From assembly GCA_019671005.1 (NCBI GenBank), contig CM033738.1:13604202-13668201 (forward strand): a stretch of DNA of 64,000 nucleotides. The letters are read 5' to 3'. A program made the position numbers and the translations under genes. Source of the DNA: Hibiscus mutabilis (Eukaryota > Streptophyta > Magnoliopsida > Malvales > Malvaceae). The notes below the pieces were generated by a model, which saw nothing but the letters and a program-made list of their open reading frames with translations, had not been told where the DNA came from and ran no database searches. Position 1 is the first letter of the stretch, and every line of letters begins with the position of its first letter. Positions 56,150 through 64,000 of this stretch are shown one piece after another.

Positions 56150-57420
56150 ATGTCTAAAACAAGGCTCGCTCGGGATGATGAAAGTCCCATAGGCTCCTCG
56201 AATGAAAGAGATAGTGTGAGGATAGAGCAGAATCCTCCACAGCAATGAGCTGAACCTAGAGCGCAAGCTCAACCCCAAGCCCAAGCTGCTGCTCAACAGG
56301 AAGCTCCTGCTATAAATCATGTGCCACAGGAATGTATCCTGAGCATGAAGGAGATGTTTGATCATCTTGTAACTACCTTGAAATGAGACCATCATATTCC
56401 TCCTCCTGCTACTACTCCAACTAAAGCTCATATTAATAAACTGGCTCAACATCGGGCTTATACCTTCACCGGTACTGATAAAACCAATCCTGAAATAGCT
56501 GAGTATTGGTTAGAGGCCGCTACTCGAATCTTGACCAAACAACTGCCCTATTATGATGAACATAAACTCGAATGTGCTATAGCCCTGTTGGCAGACGAAG
56601 CTCTGAGCTGGTGGAAAACCACTACCCTAACTGCTCATACTGAAGCTGTAACTTGGAAATTTTTCCTCGAGGAATTCAAGAAGAAATACATTAGTGAACA
56701 ATACCTGGACGAGCGCCGGAAGTGTTTCTTATACCTCAAGCAAGGTGGCTGACCTATCGAACAGTACGTGACTGACTTCTGTAAATATTGCAAATAGGGT
56801 CGGAATACATCAAGACTGATGTTGACAAGTGTAGGATGTTTATCGATGGATTGAATGATAAATTAAGTCCAATATTCACTACCCTAGGTATCACTGACTT
56901 CCAGAATTTGGTGAATCGGGCCATTGCAACCGAGGCGAAGATGAAAGCCTCTGAGAAACGCAAAAGTGGAAACTCCTGGAAAGACAAGCGGTCAAGAAAT
57001 GATAACAAGCCTCACTAGCAGTCAAAGAAGTCCAAATATTCTAAGGATCACTCTTCGAATTACACTCCTGCTCAGAAAAGCAACTTCATACTAAGACCCC
57101 AATCGGTAACCAAGCCTTCAGCCCCGATCATCTCTGTTGATAGTACGGTGAATTCCGGTAAAGCTGCTCAATATCCTACTTGCAAGTTTTGCCAAAAACA
57201 CCACACTGGTCAGTGTAGAACTCAACAGAACCTATGTTACTTATGTAGAGCCTCCGATCACTATATCAGGGATTGTCCTCAGAATCCTAACAAGGTTCCA
57301 AATCGAACTCCTGCAAATGCTAGCTCAACCTCTTCCATTCGAAACAAAGGTCTCATACAAGATCAGTCTGTAAATTAGGGGAAAGGAAATGGACAACATT
57401 CGAATGCTCCTACTCACTAG
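56150..57420 (+). pseudogene. Gag of the second chromovirus, broken
   Basis: It starts MSKTRLARDDESP at 56150. After a Gln/Ala/Pro-rich part with stops come AEYWLEAATRILTKQLPYYD, LLADEALSWWKTTT, FKKKYISEQYLDERRKCFL, and MFIDGLNDKLSPIF in another frame. A zinc knuckle follows (CYLCRASDHYIRDC, CX2CX4HX4C), preceded by a second Cys-rich motif (CKFCQKHHTGQC). Stops lie near 56249, 56384, 56750, 56797, 57016 and 57376. Confidence 0.85.
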
Positions 57421-57479
57421 GAATCTCGGGCTCCTGCTTGAATCTATCATATTCAGGGAAAAGAAGATGAAGAATCACC

Positions 57480-58640
57480 CAACGTTATAGCAGGTACCGT
57501 TGAGTTAAATTCGACTCCTGTTTATGTTTTAATAGACTCGGGATCCACTCATTCTTTTGTATGCTCAACCTTGATTGAAAAATTAAACTTAAAGCCTGGA
57601 ATTGTAAAATAAAGCCTTGTAGTATTGAACCCTATAGGGGGATTACAAACATAAGCTTTATCTGTAGAAACTGTCATTTATTCATTCGAAATGTACCTTT
57701 TCTTGTTAATCTATATGTACTACCAACTTGTGAGTTCGATCTAGTACTGAGACTAGATTGGTTAAGCAAGCATGAAGCCTGGGTAGATTGCCTAAATAGG
57801 AGACTTTACCTCTGGGGTTTAGGAAATGAATCAATTCTTCTAATTGACAAGAAATCGACCTCAATCTTTGCTACTATGGTCTTACAAGATGAACTTGAAT
57901 TTGGTTTACCTAGTGTTCATGTTGTATTTGAATATCTCGACGTCTTTCCCGAAGAACTTCCTGGTCTCCCTCCAACCAGAGAAGTAGAGTTCGGGATCGA
58001 TGTCCAACCTAAAACAACTCTGGTATCCATCACCTTATCGAATGACACCTATTGAGTTGAAAGAACTCAAGAAGCAACTCCAAGAGCTGCAAGACAAGGG
58101 TTTCATTAGGCCTAACTCGTATCCCTAGGGTACTCTAGTCTTGTTCGTGAAGAAGAAAGACGGGACTATGAGACTTTGTATTGACTACAGACAATTGAAC
58201 AAGCTTACTATCAAGAATCGATATCCTCTCCCAAGGATTGAAGATCTTTTTGATCAACTCAAAGATGTTGTAGTATTCTCAAAGATCGATCTACGATCGG
58301 GATACTACCAAATGAGGGTAAAAGAATAAGATATACCCAAGACAGCCTTTCGTACTTGATATGGCCATTTTGAATTCCTTGTGATACCATTCGGGTTAAC
58401 GAATGCTCTGGCTGCTTTCATGGATCTCATGAACTGTGTATTCAACAAGTTCGTGGTCATTTTTATTGATGACATTTTGGTGTATTATAAGAATAAGGAA
58501 GAACATTCTGAACACCTTCGAATCATATTACAAACTCTCTGAGACCGTTAATTGTTTGCAAAGTTCTCTAAATGCGAATTTTGGCTATCAGAAGTGTCAT
58601 TTCTTGGAGATATTATCTCGGCAGAAGGGACCAAAGTAGA
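57480..58640 (+). pseudogene. Protease and reverse transcriptase of the second chromovirus, broken
   Basis: The protease has LIDSGSTHSFV with the intact D-S-G turn (about 57530). RT begins with VFPEELPGLPP, then FVKKKDGTMRLCIDYRQLNK, KIDLRSGYYQMRVKE, a stop near 58327, PFGLTNAL and VVIFIDDILVYY. Two or three further stops and a frameshift interrupt the thumb. Text after 58560 (FAKFSKCEFWL-like) is readable only by switching frames. Confidence 0.86.
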
Positions 58641-58764
58641 TCCAAGGAAAATTCAATCCATCCTAGATTGGAGACCTCCGAGGAATATTGGTAAGGTCAG
58701 AAGCTTTCTCGATTTAGCCGGGTATTATTGATTTTTTAAGGGATTCTCATCTATTACCGCAAGT

Positions 58765-59304
58765 TTGACTAAGCTAACTCGTAAAGATACACCCTTTGTT
58801 TGGTCAGAGAACAAACAACAAAGCTTCGATCAGCTTAAACAAGCCCTGACTCATGCTCCGATTCTCATCCAACCAGTATCAGGCAATGAGTATATTGTTT
58901 ACAGTGATGCATCTCATTTGGGACTAGGATGTATCCTAATGCAAGAAGGAAACGTGGTAGCTTATGCTTCAAGGCAACTAAAACCACACGAGTCAAACTA
59001 CCCTACACACGATCTAGAATTGGTAGCTATCGTGTTTGCACTCAAAGTCTGGAGACATTACTTGTACGGGGAGAAATGCAACGTGTTCACATACCACAAG
59101 AGCCTTAAATACCTCTTAACTCAGAAAGACTTGAACTTGAGGAAAAAGAGATGGCAAGAGTTACTTAAAGATTACGATTTGGTTATCGACTACCATCCGA
59201 GGAAAGAAAACATGGTTCCTGATGCCCTTAGTCGCAGACCATACTCGGGTAAACCCTTAAATCTAAATCCTATAATAATTTATCAAAGGAACATTTTGAT
59301 TTAG
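58765..59304 (+). pseudogene. RNase H of the second chromovirus
   Basis: A 179-codon open frame holds TPFVWSENKQQSFDQLKQAL, VYSDASHLGLGCILMQEG, VAYASRQLKPHESNYPTHDL, ELVAIVFALKVWRHYLYG and YHPRKENMVPDALSR. The HKSLKY box reads TYHKSLKY where TDHKSLKY is usual, so a conserved Asp is lost. Confidence 0.86.
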
Positions 59305-59375
59305 ACATTTCTTGACTTACAAGTAACTATTCGAAAATCTTCCTTAATGATCTTTTCCATTCATTTCTAGATTCC

Positions 59376-60765
59376 TTGGCTATCAATGCTCATTTTTGTT
59401 TATCCAAAAGATGGAAATTCTTGTCTGAACTTCAAGTTCAATCTAGTCTAATCTCGAGAATTAAAGAACTCCAACAAATTGATCCAGATCTTCAGAAGAT
59501 CATGTCCAAGCTAGACTCTGAGTCTAATTCTGACTTCTCCCTCAAGTCGAATGGACTCCTCTATTTCAAAGATAGAGTATGTATTCCTAACAACGAAGAA
59601 CTAAGACACGGGATGCTACAAGAAGCTCACCAAAGCTCTTTCTCGATTCACCCTGGATCGGTTAAGATGTACAAGGACCTAAAGCCACTATACTGGTGGT
59701 CAGACATGAAATCAACTATCACAGACTTTGTTTCAAAGTGCTTAACTTGTCAAAGGGTCAAAGCTTAGCATCAAGTCCCCACTGGATTGCTCTAACTAAT
59801 CGAATTCCCTCAGTGGAAATGGGATCAGATTACAATGGACTTCATTACTGGTCTTCCTTCCACTCTAAGAAAGAATGATGTTGTATGGGTGATTGTTGAT
59901 AGATTTACAAAGTCTACTCATTTCATCCATGTTCGAATGAACATGAGCTTGGAAATTTTAGCCGAGCTATACACCTGTGAAGTGATTCGGTTACACGGTG
60001 TACCTACAGCTATAATCTCTGATCGAGACCCTAGATTTGCTTCTCGATTCTAGAATTCCTTGCAAAAAGCCCTCGGAACTAAAGTACACCTTAGTACAGC
60101 CTTTCATCCTCAATCAGATGGACAATCTGAAAGAATCATCCAAGTACTTGAAGACATGTTATGTGCTTGTGTTATAGACTTCGAAAAGAACTGGGAGAAA
60201 TCTCTACCCCTAGTAGAGTTTGCTTACAACAATAGCTACCAGACATCTATCCAAATGGCTCCCTTCGAAGCTCTATACGGAAGGAAATGTAGAACTCCCG
60301 TGTGCTGATCTGAATTGGGAGAAAACAAAGTATTGGGAACTCAATTGATCAAAGAAACTGAGGAACAAGTTCAAATCATACATGATTGATTACAGCAAGC
60401 CTTTGATAGACAGAAAGCCTATGCAGACTTGAAAATGAGAGACATCCAATACAATGTTGGAGACAAAGTCTTCCTCAAAGTGTCCCCTTGGAAGAAAGTC
60501 TTTCAGTTTGGAAAAAAAAGGGAAACTTAGTCCCTGATTCATTGGTCCGTTTGAAATCATTGAAAGGATAGGGCCAATGGCCTATCGATTAGCTCTTCCC
60601 AGTGAATTTGACAAGATTCATATTATCTTTCACGTGTCTATGCTCCGAAGATATAGATCTGATCCATCCCATGTCCTTGAGCCTGAAGAAGTAGAATTGA
60701 ATCCTGACTTATCATATGAAGAAGAGCCAATACGAGTACTTGACAAAGAAGTTAGAAGACTCTGA
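59376..60765 (+). pseudogene. Integrase of the second chromovirus, broken
   Basis: The zinc-binding region (HQSSFSIHPGSVKMYKDL, CLTCQRVKA) is followed by a stop at 59766-59768. The core has MDFITGLPST, AIISDRDPRFASRF and DGQSERIIQVLEDML, showing all three acidic residues. Stops at 60051-60053 and 60306-60308 interrupt it. The C-terminal part includes FLKVSPWKKV and HVSMLRRYRSDPSHVLEPEE. Confidence 0.86.
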
Positions 60766-60895
60766 AACAAGAATGTTCCCTTGGTGAAAGTGTTACGTAG
60801 AAATCATAAAATGGAAGAGGCAACTTGAGAACCTGAGGTTACAATGAGATATCAATATCCTCACTTGTTCAACTTAGGTAAATTCGAGGGCAAAT
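60690..60895 (+). pseudogene. Chromodomain at the integrase C-terminus of the second chromovirus
   Basis: Reads YEEEPIRVLDKEVRRL, stop, NKNVPLVKVLRRNHKMEEAT, stop, EPEVTMRYQYPHLF. This is the chromodomain signature of chromoviruses, with the usual Trp before EPE replaced by a stop. It would bind histone marks and steer integration. Confidence 0.82.
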
Positions 60896-60897
60896 TT

Positions 60898-60914
60898 ATT
60901 TTAAGGGGGAGAAT
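60898..60914 (+). promoter_or_regulatory. Polypurine tract of the second chromovirus
   Basis: TTTTAAGGGGGAGAAT stands directly before the right LTR start TGTAATACCC at 60915. Confidence 0.8.
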
Positions 60915-63375
60915 TGTAATACCCTAAATCTTGGCCTTAGAATATATCATGAGTCTTACTACTCAATTCGATTTGGAATCATTAAGTATTAGATTAATTA
61001 ATCAATTTTGGGACTGAAATTAAAGAATTAAAAACATGGATAACTAATTACCAAATGACTAAACCGAAGAATTATGCAAACTTTTGGATTGCATGTAAGA
61101 ATGAGAATAATACTAAAACTTGTACACATGTCACCCTTATTGGAAGACAAATGAGAGGGGGTCGGCTAGGTGGAGATCATTTAGTCAATATCTCATTCTT
61201 CCTCCCATAGCCGAAACCTCATAGTAAGGGGAAGACTAGAGTTTTGCCATGGAAATCTAAGGATTGGAGCTTGTTGATCAAATTTTCAACGTTTTTGATT
61301 TAATATCTTGAGGAAGGAAGTAAGCAATCTCTTCCTTTCTCTTAATTTGAGTTTTTACTTGAAAACTTTCCATGAGTTCTTTTTGTGTTGTGTGTTAGTA
61401 GGATTGTTAGAGAATCATTCATGTTTCAAATCTTCCATAGATTATTCGAATACGTTATGCTTTGAATTTAAGCCATGCATGTAGTTTGTTAGAATGTTTA
61501 TACATTCTTTAGTGAATTTTGATTAGGTATTCATAATATGATAGAGCTATATGAATGGTGAATTGAAGCATGATTCATGTACAATTTGAATTTGGAATAA
61601 ACTATGTTATTGCTATTCTCTTCAGTTAATTGAAGCATATTATGGGTTGCTGGAAATTTGTCATAGTTTGAAGGCCAATATGTATATATGCGTAAGCATG
61701 CTTAATTGCAAATGCTGCCCTGTTTTGATCACATTGATAGGTGAATTGAATTGACCTAGACTTATATAAATATGTATATAAATTGAATTAACATGTTAGA
61801 AGTATCATCTAAGTGAGTATGAAGCTAAAAATCTAGCCTAGTGAAATCTGCCCAGAAAACTTTGTTCCGGGAAGTAACTTTGAAAAATCACTATAAATTG
61901 TATAAAAGGAATTTAAGTATGAAAATTTTATGAACAATGCCTTAACATGTATAAATTCATTAGGAGAAAACAGAATTGAATTCTGGATTGTAGAATGAAA
62001 TGTAGAGAAGAAACACTAAGGGCAATGCAAACTGTCCAGAGTTGTAAATTGTCTTGTCTTTAAACTAAAACTTATATTAATTGGAAAATAATTAAAATGC
62101 AAGGCCTATATGGCTAGAAAGAAAATTAAGTTAGCTTTCCAACGGTGTAAACCAATTGAAATTCCGACATACGGAATGAAAGTTATGCATATTTAAGCAA
62201 ACAGTGCACAAGCTGCCTGGTAGTAGCAGTTTAGATGTTATTGGTCTTGTATATGTGATGTGTTAACCTTGTTGCTATGTTGAATGATTTTGTGATTACA
62301 TGTTTTGACCTTGTCCTATCTATGTAATTTATTAGAGCAAAGAGAGGACTTTGGAGATGGATCTAAAGTTGAGCATTCAATGGACAATAAAAAGGGGATA
62401 GTCTTGCAAGACTAATTAAGCTTAGAGTATTGCGAGTGTAGTTTAATATAGGCTTAGGACTTAGGTCCTAACCAAAGATGCATGTCTACTTATTTTTATT
62501 TTATGCCATGTTAATATACTTGATTTAATGCTTGGTTGTGATGAAAAAGTTGAAGAATGAATCAAACTAAAACTTGAGATCTAATTGAAACATATATGTT
62601 GTTAAATTATCTAAGAAGAAACGCGGAAAAAAATGCTTGAACCTTGATGCCTTGACTGTGATTAATTCGAATGAATACTTGGATGTACCACTATGATTTA
62701 AATACTTGATAACATGATATAAATCGTGAATTAAAGATCTTGCTTGATGCCTAAGAAATGGCATATGTTAATTGCTTGCTTGAATGACAAGATTAAATTG
62801 CAAAGTGTAGAGCTAAAGCTCAATTGGCTTAAGGGCTGTGTATATGAACATGATCTTGCAATGTATCACTTGAATTGATCCTTGAATAAGTTATTGCTTG
62901 ACATAAACATGTAATACTTGAATAAGTGATTCATAATTGAACAAAGCCTTGGTTGTTAGTGGTCATAGGTAGAAGGGCATGCCTTAGAGTCTATAGCTTA
63001 TTTTGTCAGGGTGAACTACGGTCCAGGGCTAAGGCCCCTAATTGGCAACAGACGGAGGGTACGTATGTGTGGTCTTTGGCGACAGTAGGAGGGTTGACCA
63101 GTACTACGGTACATCTTGTGGCAGCAGTTGGTTGGAGACTCGATTACCTAGACAACTAAATACCAAAGGCATAAACTAAAGAAAGCAAATGAGAAATAAT
63201 TAAAGAATAAAGCTCATTTGATACTTGATACTTGAATCACTTGATATGTAAGCTTGAAATACTCGAATTGCTTGACATGTAATGCTTGATTTTTTGACGT
63301 GAAGCTCTTGAAATGATAATTGCTTATGCTTGGACCTTGTATTCTATGACTTGCTATTTGGATTACTTGACATGT
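60915..63375 (+). repeat. 3' LTR of the second chromovirus, truncated
   Basis: Collinear with 52475 onward up to GATTACTTGACATGT (63375), which corresponds to about 54990 in the left LTR. The last 1.0 kb of LTR is missing from here. It lacks some of the extra GTAC-type copies present at 54660-54715. Confidence 0.88.
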
Positions 63376-64000
63376 GATATTGGAGCTTAGCTCATGCTTT
63401 GACCTTTCTCTACATATCAGGAACAGAGCTATGATTGTAGGTTGAGAGTAATTTATAAATGTGTGAAAGTAAGGGGATAAATTCATAATTTATCTAATAT
63501 TTTTTAAAAAATTATATAATTAAAAAGTAAAAAAAAAATACTTGTGTGGGGGTAAGAGCCCCTCCTAGTTATAAGCTACTTCTGTCTGTGGCCTTTGCTC
63601 TGTATTACAAGTTAAGAAATATACCACCTTACTTTTCTTTTCTACAAATTTAAATAACGATCGTAACATGTTGTTATGATTATTATTTTATTTTTTTAGT
63701 TGTATCTTAATATTCATAAATATTATTATGTTTGAAATCACGATAAATACGTTAAAGCAAAAAAATATGTTTGTGATTGCATTTTATGGGAGGTTCTACT
63801 TTGCGACACCTTAGAGTGCAGTTAAATTAAAGTGGCCTCCAATATAAATTCTTACCAGTTAAACATAAATTCTTACCTAAGACAAAATATAACTTAAAAT
63901 CTTATCTAAATAATAAAAATTTCGGTTATAACATAAAATGTTATGGACAACATAAGAATTTTTGTTCCAATCTAAATTTTTACTCAATTGATAAGAATTT
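63376..64000. other. Unidentified sequence after the LTR break
   Basis: From 63376 (GATATTGGAGCTTAG) the text no longer matches the other LTR. It is AT-rich with no gene. Near the end the phrase ATAAATTCTTACC is repeated at about 63845-63880. It may be another insertion running out of the window, or a deletion junction. Confidence 0.5.

Larger units (their letters stand above)
52475..63375 (+). mobile_element. Second Ty3/gypsy chromovirus with 3.5-kb LTRs, right LTR truncated
   Basis: The left LTR (52475-55992) and right LTR fragment (60915-63375) share their first 2.5 kb almost base for base with scattered changes. The interior has a primer site, gag with zinc knuckle, protease, RT, RNase H, integrase, chromodomain and purine tract on the plus strand. 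Many in-frame stops, often at positions where one base change would suffice, show decay. It lies inside the right LTR of the first chromovirus and is therefore the youngest layer of the nest. Confidence 0.9.

Noticed and set aside
1..64000. tRNA, rRNA or microRNA genes
   Set aside because: I looked for tRNA T-loop text and strong precursor-like hairpins; apart from the repeats listed, nothing convincing was seen by eye. A tRNAscan or small-RNA mapping run would be decisive.

Overview
The window is nuclear DNA of a flowering plant, almost certainly a eudicot. It is AT-rich, its genes are split by short GT-AG introns, and most of it is LTR retrotransposons, MITEs and their debris. A Malvaceae-like source would fit the Tat-lineage and Tekay/Del-type chromovirus content, but that is a guess and not a demonstrated assignment. 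No tRNA, rRNA, organellar or bacterial gene was recognised.

Left part (1-11.2 kb). Positions 1-9026 are the 3' two thirds of a degenerate Tat/Ogre-lineage Ty3/gypsy element on the plus strand. In order it has a G-patch region, a possible intron, reverse transcriptase (RT), RNase H, a second (archaeal-type) RNase H, integrase, a 3' untranslated region with a striking tandem array of hairpins, a polypurine tract and a 2.9-kb 3' LTR. It sits inside the RNase H end of a LINE (9027-9775). Next comes an Agenet (plant Tudor) pseudogene that has been split by a Mutator-type MITE with a 10-bp target duplication and that also carries a 37-bp perfect inverted repeat.

Middle part (11.3-40.5 kb). This is the gene-bearing stretch. 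It holds a complete gag-only copia element (11913-15626, 5-bp target duplication); an eight-exon XBAT31-like ankyrin/RING ubiquitin ligase (17165-19571, plus); a five-exon plant gene I could not name (23530-25644, minus); a WD-repeat (WDR44-like) pseudogene with many lesions (27026-29605, minus); a 3.9-kb solo LTR with a 5-bp duplication (30361-34234); and an intronless SIAMESE-RELATED CDK inhibitor (37624-38025, minus). Several MITEs and a degenerate TTTAGGG-like repeat family lie between them. The three intact genes are unrelated housekeeping or regulatory genes and do not form a pathway.

Right part (40.5-64 kb). This is a three-layer nest. A second gag-only copia element (from 40535, minus) is interrupted at its LTR/primer-site junction by a chromovirus (from 43731, minus), whose own right LTR is interrupted by a second chromovirus with 3.5-kb LTRs (from 52475, plus). 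All polyprotein frames are broken. The last LTR stops abruptly at 63375, so the right ends of the two outer elements are not seen.

The most unusual signal is the array at about 5170-5960. Some eighteen copies of a TTCTATATAGGAAG core each sit in a short hairpin. At homologous places in successive 228-bp units the arms change in a compensatory way, which suggests selection on RNA (or DNA) secondary structure.
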